Shown here: positions 25,626-34,010 of the stretch, in pieces
How positions within the stretch are numbered: the first letter of the stretch is position 1
How the letters are laid out: every line of letters begins with the position of its first letter
Source of the DNA: an uncultured Eubacterium sp.
GTDB lineage: Bacteria; Bacillota; Clostridia; Lachnospirales; Lachnospiraceae
Direction: 5' to 3'
Assembly (NCBI GenBank): GCA_910584795.1
Contig: CAJUBZ010000004.1
Span: 177,705-241,704 of the forward strand
DNA: 64,000 nt
Position numbers and translations under genes: made by a program
The notes under the pieces: generated by a model
What the model was told of the DNA's origin: nothing
Databases searched by the model: none
The model's input: the letters and a program-made list of their open reading frames with translations, nothing else

Positions 25626-26818
25626 TACATATCACCCACATCTATTCCATAGTTTTTTAGTTTTTTTATGTTTTGTAATCTTCCTGTTTTTACCAATGTC
25701 TTATCCTTTAATTCGTATATTTTATTCATCTGAATTTCATTGTTTACACAACCCTGTATTTCGTTAACTTCAACAACCTTCCTTGATTTATCTGGCATTC
25801 TGGCCAGATGTACTATAATATCTATACCAGATGCTATTTGTGCTCTTACTGCATTCAGTGGTATTTCCATTCCCATCAGCACCATAGTCTCCAGCCTTGC
25901 AAGCATGTCCTTGGGAGAGTTTGCATGACCAGTACTTAGTGAACCGTCATGTCCACTGTTCATTGCCTGTAACATGTCCAAAGTCTCCTGTCCCCTTACC
26001 TCTCCTACAATGATTCGGTCCGGACGCATTCTCAGGGATGTCTTTATTAAATCCCGTATAGTAATTTCATTTTCTCCCTGACCATTTTCCTGTCTTGTCT
26101 CTAATCTCACTATATTTTTTATGTTCTTTAACTGCAATTCTGCTGCATCCTCTATTGTAACTACCCGCTCATCCTCTGGAATAAAATTTGATAATACATT
26201 TAAGAATGTTGTCTTTCCCGATCCAGTCCCTCCACTGACAAAAATGTTATAACCAGAAATTACTAACTTTTTAAGAAAATCTGCAACTTCTGTTGTTATT
26301 GATTTCCATTTTATTAACTGTTCTATAGTAATCTGTTCTCTTGCAAATTTTCTAATAGTAACTATTGCGCCATCCAATGCAATTGGTGGCAGCACAGCAT
26401 TAACTCTAGAACCATCCGAAAGTCTGGCATCAACAATAGGATTTGATTCATTGACTCTCCTATTTGTTTTTCCTACAATCTGTTGAATAATATCGTATAA
26501 TCTTTGTTCTGAACCAATACAGTCACTATAGCGCTCAATTCTACCATTTTTCTCAATAAATATATTATCTTTTCCATTTATCATTATTTCTGTAACGCTC
26601 TCGTCTTTTAATAACTCTTCAATTACTCCCAGGCCTCTGATAGAATTAAATATTTTTTGATGAATTCTAATTCTCTCTTCAATAGTTATATATTTATACT
26701 CAATTTCTCTTTCTATAACACGGTCTATAATCTCATGGAGTTCCTGCTCATCAGCCTCTCTCGTCATATCAATAGACCGGAGAACCTGTTCCCGTATCAT
26801 CTCTTTGTCTAAATTCAC
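25625..26818 (-). CDS. tadA: Tad/CpaF secretion ATPase
   Basis: A 397-residue hexameric ATPase that powers pilus assembly. Seen: an N-terminal helical domain, INGKDNIFIEKNGRI, Walker A FVSGGTGSGKTTFLN, an Asp box region RVVTIEDAAELQLK, Walker B RPDRIIVGEVRGQE, and a His box SGHDGSLSTGHANS. The start is GTG, overlapping the tadZ stop by one base (TAGTG) with an AAGGAGG site inside the tadZ end. All catalytic motifs look intact. Confidence 0.94.
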   Translation of the reverse strand: MNLDKEMIREQVLRSIDMTREADEQELHEIIDRVIEREIEYKYITIEERIRIHQKIFNSIRGLGVIEELLKDESVTEIMINGKDNIFIEKNGRIERYSDCIGSEQRLYDIIQQIVGKTNRRVNESNPIVDARLSDGSRVNAVLPPIALDGAIVTIRKFAREQITIEQLIKWKSITTEVADFLKKLVISGYNIFVSGGTGSGKTTFLNVLSNFIPEDERVVTIEDAAELQLKNIKNIVRLETRQENGQGENEITIRDLIKTSLRMRPDRIIVGEVRGQETLDMLQAMNSGHDGSLSTGHANSPKDMLARLETMVLMGMEIPLNAVRAQIASGIDIIVHLARMPDKSRKVVEVNEIQGCVNNEIQMNKIYELKDKTLVKTGRLQNIKKLKNYGIDVGDM

Positions 26819-27825
26819 TATGCCGCCTCCTTTAATACTGAACGTACATAGTCTCCAAACTCATTCCATAACTGTCTGTCAATAAAGCTCTCATCCTCTA
26901 TATCTATATGAAACTGGGGCATTTTAACTTTGATAATTTTATCAATTATTTCACTATTTTCACTTCTAATTAAATATTCTTCAAATGCTGACATTTTCAT
27001 AGAAGACACTACATCATTTATTATCGGCATATACACCTTACTACTTATGTTTAAAATCGAGAAAACATCTGCCACCACACTGCTAAGATCAATGATAATT
27101 TTTTCATACATACCGGTTGCTGCAATAGATTCAATTAGTTCTACCCACTTTCCGGTGTTAATATTTCTCAAATCTTTCGAATAAACTAATGGCGGAATAT
27201 AATCTAACTGATGTATTGTATGTACAATAGATTTTAACTTTATGGGTAGAGTATCTGGACTTTGCTTATAAAAATACATTAAATCAGACAAATCACCTTC
27301 ATAACTTTGATGAAAAATTTTATCAAAAGCTGAGAACTCCTCCATATTTATGTATAAAGCAGTATAGTCACTTGCCAAAACCTGTCCCAACGTTAGGGAC
27401 AAAATTGTTTGCCCTATTCTTTTAACAGGTGAATACACTGCAATAATTTCTACATTTCGCGAAATATTTTCTAATACATTCTCGCAGTTATGCACTTCCA
27501 CAAAAAAATCTAATACTTCTCTTATAATTTTCTCTGACGACTGATATTTATATATCGATGCATATCCAATATATTCTGAAAAAATTTTACCATTTGACAA
27601 TAGTATAATTTTTTCAATATGTTCGTCTTCTAACCTCTTTTCCATCTCATTAGCTGTAATCAGCAATATATCTATATGACCTTCTTTCAAATATTCATAT
27701 AATGCAACTTTATTTGTAAAAGCTACTGTCTTAAAAGGCATATTTTGTTTTTGATTAATATACTGCATTAAACTATCAGCATATCCTGGCTCTAAATCAT
27801 AAATTGCCAAAACTCCTCCACACAC
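26818..27825 (-). CDS. tadZ: TadZ/CpaE-like localisation protein
   Basis: A 335-residue protein with an N-terminal receiver-like fold (VLAIYDLEPGYADSLMQY) and a C-terminal ParA/MinD-like domain from about 125. TadZ proteins mark the site of pilus assembly. The P-loop is degenerate: AVYSPVKRIGQTILS where KGGxGKTT is expected, so ATP hydrolysis is doubtful. The GTG at 27825 has a GAGGAAG site upstream; a TTG eleven codons or less further in also has one, so the start is not certain. It is the first gene of the Tad operon. Confidence 0.8.
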   Translation of the reverse strand: MCGGVLAIYDLEPGYADSLMQYINQKQNMPFKTVAFTNKVALYEYLKEGHIDILLITANEMEKRLEDEHIEKIILLSNGKIFSEYIGYASIYKYQSSEKIIREVLDFFVEVHNCENVLENISRNVEIIAVYSPVKRIGQTILSLTLGQVLASDYTALYINMEEFSAFDKIFHQSYEGDLSDLMYFYKQSPDTLPIKLKSIVHTIHQLDYIPPLVYSKDLRNINTGKWVELIESIAATGMYEKIIIDLSSVVADVFSILNISSKVYMPIINDVVSSMKMSAFEEYLIRSENSEIIDKIIKVKMPQFHIDIEDESFIDRQLWNEFGDYVRSVLKEAA

Positions 27826-27941
27826 TCTATCACTTCCTCTCTCTTTGGATTGTTCTCACATTATATAAAACCTTTTTGGTTTTGTCCATACATTTTTTGT
27901 GACTTTATTTATATTTTAAAAAATGTTACTTTTTTGCCAAC

Positions 27942-27969
27942 TTGACACTTTCCTATTTCATGATATACT
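27942..27969 (+). promoter_or_regulatory. Promoter of the hemolysin III-like gene
   Basis: TTGACA at 27942-27947 and TATACT at 27964-27969 with a 16-base spacer fit a sigma-A promoter. The 5' untranslated region is about 60 bases and can form a small GTAGT/ACTAC hairpin. Confidence 0.6.
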
Positions 27970-28037
27970 TCTATGTAGTAATCAAAACTACGTGTTGTGG
28001 TTTTTGTCGATTTATGGTGACTTGAAAGGAGATTCAT

Positions 28038-28712
28038 ATGGGTAAAAGAACAAAACTATCAGACAGAGAATTACCGGATTATACAAAAGGGGAAGAAATC
28101 TTCAATATGGTTTCCCACATCGTAGGTGGCGCCTTAGGTATTGCAGCCCTGGTTTTATGTATCATTACTGCTGCGAAAGCCGGTAGTGCTATTGGTGTAG
28201 TTTCCAGCTGTATTTATGGTACAACACTGATACTACTTTACACAATGTCCAGTGTTTATCATGGGCTTCGTCCCGGTATGGGAAAAAAAGTAATGCAGGT
28301 ATTAGATCACTGTACAATTTATTTTCTAATTGCCGGAAGTTACACTCCTGTTCTTCTTGTTGCCATGAGGCCGAAATACACTGTTCTTGCATGGACACTT
28401 TTCGGTATTGTCTGGGGATGTGCTGTCTTAGCCTGTTCTCTGACTGCTGTTGACTTAAAAAAGTATAGTATTTTTTCTATGATTTGTTATCTGGCAATGG
28501 GTTGGACAATTATATTTTTTATAAAACAGACATATGATGTAATGACTCTGGGCGGTGTTCTTTTTCTTGTAACTGGTGGCATCGCATATACTATCGGTTC
28601 CGTTCTCTATGGTTTAGGCAAAAAAAAGAAATGGATGCATTCTATTTTCCATCTCTTTATTATTGCAGGAAGTGTACTTCACTTTTTTGCTATTATTTTC
28701 TATGCATTATAG
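28038..28712 (+). CDS. Hemolysin III (PAQR family) membrane protein
   Basis: A 224-residue protein with seven hydrophobic segments. Family residues are present: EEIFNMVSHIVGGALG, SSVYHGL (Ser and His expected to bind metal), the Asp in QVLDHCTIYFLIAGSYTP, and the C-terminal HSIFHLFIIAGSVLHF, whose histidines complete the zinc site. The PAQR clan includes ceramidase-like hydrolases; bacterial members are named after hemolysin III, but the natural role is unsettled. AAAGGAG precedes the ATG. It is monocistronic. Confidence 0.88.
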   Translation: MGKRTKLSDRELPDYTKGEEIFNMVSHIVGGALGIAALVLCIITAAKAGSAIGVVSSCIYGTTLILLYTMSSVYHGLRPGMGKKVMQVLDHCTIYFLIAGSYTPVLLVAMRPKYTVLAWTLFGIVWGCAVLACSLTAVDLKKYSIFSMICYLAMGWTIIFFIKQTYDVMTLGGVLFLVTGGIAYTIGSVLYGLGKKKKWMHSIFHLFIIAGSVLHFFAIIFYAL

Positions 28713-28750
28713 CTTATTACAATTTCATAATTTATTTTATATAAAATTTT

Positions 28751-28800
28751 AAAAGTGTTACATTTATCTTCTTCACAAAGTTGATAAATATAACACTTTT
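28751..28800. terminator. Bidirectional terminator
   Basis: AAAAGTGTTA ... and TAACACTTTT with inner TTTATC / GATAAA pairing, between the converging hemolysin III-like and 128-residue genes. T or A tracts flank both sides. Confidence 0.8.
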
Positions 28801-28815
28801 TCATAGTAATTTATT

Positions 28816-29202
28816 CTAATAATATCTTTTTCTTCTACGTCTTCTATACATTTCATTCAGTAAGAGTACCATAATAATATCTTTTAACCATTGGTCATCA
28901 GGGTATTTTGTGCATTTATCCCCTTCTGTACATTCGCTCTCTTCCTGTTTTATCTTAGCAAATATTCTATTAACTATTTGTAACACACCTAATTTATCCG
29001 GATATTCATCAAACATCATACTTCCGGCAAACTCTTGTCTGTCGCTTTCGAATTCAACAAGTTCCTGTATTCTGGAAAATGTCAAAGGATACATTTCTTT
29101 TACATAATCAATATCTCTGTCCTCTGCCATTCCCCATTGTCCATAATAAATGCCTGTAACAGCATTTCCCTGAACATAAAAGGGTACGTATCTGTAATCC
29201 AT
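28816..29202 (-). CDS. Hypothetical protein with Arg-rich C-terminus
   Basis: A 128-residue protein I do not recognise. It has no signal peptide or clear membrane helix. The N-terminus MDYRYVPFYVQGNAVTGIYY is aromatic-rich; the middle is acidic; it ends in RRRRRKRYY, a tail reminiscent of small spore-coat or nucleic-acid-binding proteins, but that is only a resemblance. A conserved-looking Cys pair, CTEGDKC, is near residue 93. It is monocistronic. Confidence 0.55.
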   Translation of the reverse strand: MDYRYVPFYVQGNAVTGIYYGQWGMAEDRDIDYVKEMYPLTFSRIQELVEFESDRQEFAGSMMFDEYPDKLGVLQIVNRIFAKIKQEESECTEGDKCTKYPDDQWLKDIIMVLLLNEMYRRRRRKRYY

Positions 29203-29294
29203 AAGCCATCCTAATCGTTTATCATTTTATAATATTCAATATGGCTTCTATAAGTTCTTGTTAATGGTTATTTTTTCCTCCATATGTACAAATT

Positions 29295-29783
29295 TTACAA
29301 TTTTATTTTAATCTCTTTATCTGATTTCTCATACGGAATATAAGCAACCCCTGCTGCCGCCATCATTCTCTTAGATGCCTTCACTGCTGATGTATCCCCA
29401 TATTTATCATCACCATAAATAACTGTTTTGATACCACACTGAATAATTGCTTTCGCACACTCATTACATGGAAATAATGTTACATAAATTTTTGCCCCTT
29501 CTAAACTGCCGCCACGATAATTTAGAATTGCATTTAACTCACTGTGAGTTGTATAAAAATATTTATTATCATACGGGTCATCACTTTCTCTATTCCAAGG
29601 AAATTCATCATCGCTGCATCCAATTGGCAGTCCATTGTACCCCATAGACAAAATTTTATTGTCAGGGCTGACAATACATGCACCTACTTGTGTATTAGGG
29701 TCTTTGGAACGTAATGCTGATAATGATGCTACTCCCATAAAATATTCATCCCACGCTATGTAATCCTGTCTTTTGCTGCTCAT
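29295..29783 (-). CDS. dCMP deaminase family protein (ComEB-like)
   Basis: A 162-residue zinc-dependent deaminase that would convert dCMP to dUMP to supply dTMP synthesis. Zinc ligands and the catalytic Glu are in THSELNAIL, with a second Cys pair in PCNECAKAI; the N-terminal motif WDEYFMGVASLSALRS is typical. A frame from 29798 exists, but its ATG precedes the AAAGGAGA ribosome site, so the ATG at 29783 is the start. It is transcribed toward the small hypothetical gene. Confidence 0.9.
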   Translation of the reverse strand: MSSKRQDYIAWDEYFMGVASLSALRSKDPNTQVGACIVSPDNKILSMGYNGLPIGCSDDEFPWNRESDDPYDNKYFYTTHSELNAILNYRGGSLEGAKIYVTLFPCNECAKAIIQCGIKTVIYGDDKYGDTSAVKASKRMMAAAGVAYIPYEKSDKEIKIKL

Positions 29784-29810
29784 AATATCTCCTTTCATTC
29801 TATAAAGTAT

Positions 29811-29923
29811 GCAACGCCAACTTCAATTTCGCACCTGCGTGCTCCATCTCAGTCGCGCCATGCACTCTATGCTTTCGCAACGCAACTTCGATTCCACTTC
29901 GTTCCATCTCAGTCGCGCCATGC
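29811..29923. repeat. Direct repeat in the upp-comEB spacer
   Basis: Two copies about 60 bp apart, at 29811-29863 and 29877-29923, share the exact 20-bp core CCATCTCAGTCGCGCCATGC (29844-29863 and 29904-29923) and a GCAACG..CAACTTC start. The GC content is higher than that of the flanks. Confidence 0.7.
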
Positions 29924-29932
29924 GCGACATAT

Positions 29933-29993
29933 AAAAATACAAAAACTCATAGAACTTTGTGCGAGCACAAGTTCTTGAGTTTTTGTATTTTTA
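29933..29993. terminator. Long bidirectional terminator after upp
   Basis: About 28 paired bases, AAAAATACAAAAACTCA ... TGAGTTTTTGTATTTTT, with a tip TTGTGC-GA-GCACAA at 29957-29970. It lies 9 bases from the upp stop. Confidence 0.85.
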
Positions 29994-30001
29994 TGCGTTG
30001 C

Positions 30002-30631
30002 TTATTTGGTTCCGAATATCCGGTCACCGGCATCACCTAAGCCCGGAACAATATATTTATGATCATTTAATTTTTCATCTAATGCTCCTATATAAATGTC
30101 TACATCCGGATGGGCTTCCTGCATCGCCTTTAACCCTTCTGGTGCTGCAATAATGCACATAAGTGTAATATTTTTTACTCCTTTATCTTTTAACATCTGT
30201 ATCGCTGCTGCCGCTGATCCTCCTGTTGCAAGCATTGGATCTACGACAAAAACAGCTCTCTTATCACAATCCTCCGGAAGTTTGCAATAATATTCGTGAG
30301 GTAATGCAGTTACCGGATCTCTATATAATCCAATGTGCCCCACTTTTGCTGAAGGGATCATTGCCAACATTCCCTCAACCATTCCAAGTCCTGCTCTAAG
30401 TATAGGAATAATCGCTAATTTCTTTCCACCCAGTTCTTTTACAGTAGTCTTACAAATAGGCGTTTCAATCTCTCTATCCTTTAATTCTAGATTTCTTGTT
30501 GCCTCATAAGTCATTAACATTGCAATCTCGCTAATTAACTGTCTGAAATCCTTTGTTCCTGTTTCTGTTCTTCTGATAATCCCGATTTTATGCTGGATCA
30601 ACGGATGATCCATAACAACTGTATTTGCCAT
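30002..30631 (-). CDS. upp: Uracil phosphoribosyltransferase
   Basis: A 209-residue pyrimidine salvage enzyme: uracil plus PRPP to UMP and pyrophosphate, in the cytoplasm. The PRPP loop DPMLATGGSAAAAIQML, ILRAGLGMVEGM and the C-terminal uracil-binding GLGDAGDRIFG are all present. The length is standard. It lies downstream of tsaC and a YwlE-like gene, an order close to ywlC-ywlE-...-upp in Bacillus. Confidence 0.96.
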   Translation of the reverse strand: MANTVVMDHPLIQHKIGIIRRTETGTKDFRQLISEIAMLMTYEATRNLELKDREIETPICKTTVKELGGKKLAIIPILRAGLGMVEGMLAMIPSAKVGHIGLYRDPVTALPHEYYCKLPEDCDKRAVFVVDPMLATGGSAAAAIQMLKDKGVKNITLMCIIAAPEGLKAMQEAHPDVDIYIGALDEKLNDHKYIVPGLGDAGDRIFGTK

Positions 30632-30667
30632 AATCTCTTCCTCCGTACATTTTTTATTATATCGTTT

Positions 30668-31108
30668 CTACTTAAGCTTATTCGCCAGCTTAATAATAAC
30701 CTCATCCAACGTTTCATATAACTTTGCATAATCCGCCAGTTCTCCACCATCCGGATTTGTAATACTGCCTTGTTCATTAATGTATTCTTTTAACGTATAA
30801 ACATTTACTGCCTCTACAAAATCATCATATATCCCCTGCTTTTTCGTCTCATCTAACACAAGAACTAACACATCCTGCCCAAAGTCACTTCCCTCTAACT
30901 GCACTGAAGTCCGATTAATTTCGATTCCTTTAGATGCTGCAATGGCAACTATTTTAGGATTCATCGGTTCCGGAAAAAGCACTACCAGTCCCTTGGAACT
31001 GATTTCTGCTCTCTCTGTAGGCAGATAATGCTTTAATAATGCTGCCGCCAATGGTCCCAGTGACGTGTCAGCATCTGTAATAAATAATATTTTTGAATAC
31101 TCTAACAT
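30668..31108 (-). CDS. Degenerate low-molecular-weight phosphatase homologue (YwlE-like position)
   Basis: A 146-residue protein with the fold pattern of low-molecular-weight tyrosine or arginine phosphatases: an N-terminal ILFITDADTSLGPLAAALL where the family has VxFVCxGNxxRSPxA, and a C-terminal Asn-Pro-Asp segment followed by Y...L...I. The catalytic Cys and Arg of the Cx5R loop are absent, so phosphatase activity of the classical type is not expected. Between tsaC and upp it occupies the place of ywlE in Bacillus. It may have kept a binding role. Confidence 0.65.
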   Translation of the reverse strand: MLEYSKILFITDADTSLGPLAAALLKHYLPTERAEISSKGLVVLFPEPMNPKIVAIAASKGIEINRTSVQLEGSDFGQDVLVLVLDETKKQGIYDDFVEAVNVYTLKEYINEQGSITNPDGGELADYAKLYETLDEVIIKLANKLK

Positions 31109-31123
31109 CTTTCCTCCGAACTG

Positions 31124-32191
31124 TTATACATCCATAATGTTATAACCTGCTGCTTTTGTAAGCCTGTTCATAATCGCCCACCCTACATTATCTTCAGAAA
31201 ATGCCTCTCCGAAAATAAACTGTGTATTGCATTTATCAAAATCTCTTAAAGCTTTAAACAATTTACCTGCAATAGTCTCAGGCTTGTCCAAATCACCCAA
31301 CGATACTACTTCAATTTTCTCATTCAGTCTTCCTTTGTACAGTTTCAAATGCTGATCAGCTGTAATAATACCAACTTTCATTCCTGCATCTGCTTTTTCA
31401 TTTGCCAAAAAAGCAATATGCTCTGCTACTTTTACTGCTTCTCCTTTGTAAATACTGTAATCAGCCGTAGGTGCATAATGTCTGTATTTCATCCCCGGAG
31501 CTTTAGGTTGAAAACCCTCCTCTGGCTTTGTTAAAATGGCCTGGTCAATTTCTAACTGGCCAACTACACCTTTCGCCATTTCATACGTAATAAATCCTGG
31601 TCGAAGTACTAATGGCGGGTCTGTTGTAACATCTATGATTGTAGATTCTAATCCCATTCCAACCATTCCACCATCAATAATCATATCGATACGACCACTC
31701 ATATCATCAACAACGTGTTCTCCAAGTGTCGGGCTAGGCTTTCCTGATAAATTTGCACTTGGTGCTGCGATACTTACACCTGCAGCTTTAATCAGCCTGT
31801 CTGCTATTGGATGATCTGGATATCTGACTGCCACAGTATCTAATCCTCCCGTTGTTCCCCTTGGTACATTATCACTTTTTCTAAATATTAAAGTCAAAGG
31901 TCCCGGCCAGAAAGCATTCATCAGTTTCTCTGCATTCTCCGGTATGTCCCTTACCAGAGAAGCCAGCATCTTCCGGTCACAAATATGTGCAATTAACGGA
32001 TTATCTGATGGGCGTCCCTTTGCCGCATAAACCTTTGCTGCAGCCTCTTCATCTAATGCATTCGCTCCCAATCCATAGACAGTTTCCGTAGGAAAGGCAA
32101 CTAACCCTCCCTCTCTAATAATATTCCCTGCCTCACAAATAACAGATTCATCTATATTATTCATGTCTATTTTTACAATCTTCGTATTCAT
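31124..32191 (-). CDS. tsaC: L-threonylcarbamoyladenylate synthase
   Basis: A Sua5/YwlC-type enzyme of about 355 residues that makes threonylcarbamoyl-AMP from threonine, bicarbonate and ATP for the t6A base of tRNA. Seen: EGGLVAFPTETVYGLGANA, PSDNPLIAHI, VRYPDHPIA and PSANLSGKPSPT, then a C-terminal Sua5 domain from about 235. An in-frame TTG at 32206 precedes it, but the GAGG ribosome site lies between that and the ATG at 32191. It is upstream of the phosphatase-like gene by 15 bases. Confidence 0.93.
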   Translation of the reverse strand: MNTKIVKIDMNNIDESVICEAGNIIREGGLVAFPTETVYGLGANALDEEAAAKVYAAKGRPSDNPLIAHICDRKMLASLVRDIPENAEKLMNAFWPGPLTLIFRKSDNVPRGTTGGLDTVAVRYPDHPIADRLIKAAGVSIAAPSANLSGKPSPTLGEHVVDDMSGRIDMIIDGGMVGMGLESTIIDVTTDPPLVLRPGFITYEMAKGVVGQLEIDQAILTKPEEGFQPKAPGMKYRHYAPTADYSIYKGEAVKVAEHIAFLANEKADAGMKVGIITADQHLKLYKGRLNEKIEVVSLGDLDKPETIAGKLFKALRDFDKCNTQFIFGEAFSEDNVGWAIMNRLTKAAGYNIMDV

Positions 32192-32291
32192 TTTCCGCCT
32201 CATCAAAATTGTATCTGTCTTATTTTAACATATGTACTTTTAAAATACAACTTTGCAAAAGACTAACTTTGTTGTCTTACATCTGTTTTAC

Positions 32292-33035
32292 TTATTTTAT
32301 GTCGAAATACTCCATAATTCCACTACATAATATTTCAGCCAGCTGCTTTTGATAACTTTCATCAACCAGTTTTCCTGCTTCAGTAAAATTACTTAAAAAT
32401 CCACATTCCACAATAATTCCCGGACATTTTGAATTTATCAATATGTAATAGCTATCATTGGGCTTTGCCTTTTTTTGTTTTTCCTTGTTTACTTCTTTGT
32501 TTAATGCCTCTTGAACTGCTTCCCCTAATGCCTTACTTTTTTCCGATCGTTGAAAGTAAAAGGTTTGTGCACCATGAACACTTTCCTGTGTAAAGCTATT
32601 TTGATGTAAGCTAATCATAATACATTCATTATTTTTCGTATACGTATTATTAATTATCTCACACCTTCCATTTAAATCTCCTATTTTAGAGAATTTACTG
32701 CTATTTCCTAACACCTTATCCTCTGTTCTAGTCATTGCTACTTCGAACCCTTTTTCTTTCAAAACTGTTTGAAACACCTTTGCAATTGCCAGATTTACAT
32801 CTTTTTCTTTTGCCCCGTTAATCCCTACTTTTCCAGGATCTGCTCCTCCGTGCCCCGGGTCAATTACCACAACTTTTCCATTTGTTTTTTTTGCTTCTGT
32901 GGTATTACTCTCATTGTCTGTATCAATAACTTTATTCATATTACAGGCAATCGATGTTACTGCTATTAAAAGTACAACCGACATAAATATTTCAAGTTTT
33001 TTTGCTTTCTTCATTGCAATCAATAAATTTTCCAA
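32292..33035 (-). CDS. cwlD: N-acetylmuramoyl-L-alanine amidase, CwlD-like
   Basis: A 247-residue Amidase_3 enzyme with an N-terminal membrane or signal segment (FMSVVLLIAVTSIACNM, which contains a possible lipobox Cys). Zinc ligands lie in DPGHGGADPG, a Glu in GAKEKDVNLAIA, and SLHQNSF; the catalytic Glu is in VECGFLSN. Size and single catalytic domain match CwlD, which helps make muramic-delta-lactam in the spore cortex so that spores can germinate. A vegetative amidase cannot be excluded. Confidence 0.82.
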   Translation of the reverse strand: MENLLIAMKKAKKLEIFMSVVLLIAVTSIACNMNKVIDTDNESNTTEAKKTNGKVVVIDPGHGGADPGKVGINGAKEKDVNLAIAKVFQTVLKEKGFEVAMTRTEDKVLGNSSKFSKIGDLNGRCEIINNTYTKNNECIMISLHQNSFTQESVHGAQTFYFQRSEKSKALGEAVQEALNKEVNKEKQKKAKPNDSYYILINSKCPGIIVECGFLSNFTEAGKLVDESYQKQLAEILCSGIMEYFDIK

Positions 33036-33106
33036 GATATCAACCCAGTATTTTTTCTATATTATATGCTGCAATTCAAAAAAAATGTAATAGTTCGGGC
33101 ATAGAA

Positions 33107-33132
33107 AAAGAAGCAGATATACCTGCTTCTTT
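33107..33132 (-). terminator. Terminator of rsmA
   Basis: AAAGAAGCAG (33107-33116) and CTGCTTCTTT (33123-33132) pair perfectly; on the minus strand TTTTTC follows. The first arm overlaps the rsmA stop codon. Confidence 0.8.
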
Positions 33133-33994
33133 ATTCTTTATATAAATAATTACTTAATTTTGCAAACTCTTCTAATGTAAGCTTTTCTCCTCGAATACTC
33201 TCTTCCTTTCCTATGTGATGAATTGCAGAAAGTATTTCTTCTTTTGTAAAATTCAACTCTGCTGAGTTCTTCAGCCCATTTACCAAGGTTTTTCTCCTTT
33301 GATTAAAACTGGCACGAATTACCCGAAACATTAATGCTTCATCTTTAACTTCTATAACTGGTTTTTTATGACGTGTCAATTTAATAACTGCTGAATCTAC
33401 ATTCGGTCTTGGCATAAAACAGGATGCCGAAACATTTAACATAACCTTAGCATCTGCATAATACTGAACTGCCAGTGACAACGCTCCATAATCTTTAGAC
33501 CCGGGACCAGTCTGCATTCTGTCTGCTACTTCCTTCTGTACCATAATAGTAATGCTTTCAAGTGGTACTCCACTTTCAAACAACCCCATAATAATCGGTG
33601 TTGTAATATAATATGGAAGATTGGCAACGACCTTTATTGGTTTTCCACTATTTTTCTCTTGCGCCAAAGATTTTATGTCAACCTTTAGCACATCCTCATT
33701 AATTACTTCCACATTATCATACTCTGACAGTGTATCTTCTAAAATCGGTATCAGCATCTTGTCTATCTCGACAGCTGCTACCTGTCTTGCTGTTTCACAC
33801 AGATATTGGGTCATCGTACCAATCCCCGGACCGATTTCAAGCACGAAGTCCTCCTTTGTTATGTCTGCTGCCTCCACAATATTCTCAAGAATATTGGAAT
33901 CTATTAAAAAATTCTGTCCAAATTTCTTCTGAAATGCAAAACTATATTTATTTATTACTTCCTTCGTCGCACTGGGCGAACCTAGATATGCCAT
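33131..33994 (-). CDS. rsmA: 16S rRNA dimethyladenosine transferase
   Basis: KsgA-type enzyme that dimethylates two adjacent adenosines near the 3' end of 16S rRNA. From the ATG at 33994, preceded by CGAGGT, the 287-residue protein starts MAYLGSPSATKEVINKYSF; a longer frame from 34069 would overlap tatD and has no ribosome site. Motifs: KKFGQNFLID, the SAM loop VLEIGPGIGTMTQYL, and NLPYYITTPII. It lies 16 bases after tatD. Confidence 0.96.
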   Translation of the reverse strand: MAYLGSPSATKEVINKYSFAFQKKFGQNFLIDSNILENIVEAADITKEDFVLEIGPGIGTMTQYLCETARQVAAVEIDKMLIPILEDTLSEYDNVEVINEDVLKVDIKSLAQEKNSGKPIKVVANLPYYITTPIIMGLFESGVPLESITIMVQKEVADRMQTGPGSKDYGALSLAVQYYADAKVMLNVSASCFMPRPNVDSAVIKLTRHKKPVIEVKDEALMFRVIRASFNQRRKTLVNGLKNSAELNFTKEEILSAIHHIGKEESIRGEKLTLEEFAKLSNYLYKE

Positions 33995-34010
33995 ATATTT
34001 ACCTCGTAAC

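Noticed and set aside
18755..27825. Horizontally acquired island carrying the Tad genes
   Set aside because: No tRNA boundary, integrase or direct repeat flanks the locus, and base use looks like the neighbours by eye.
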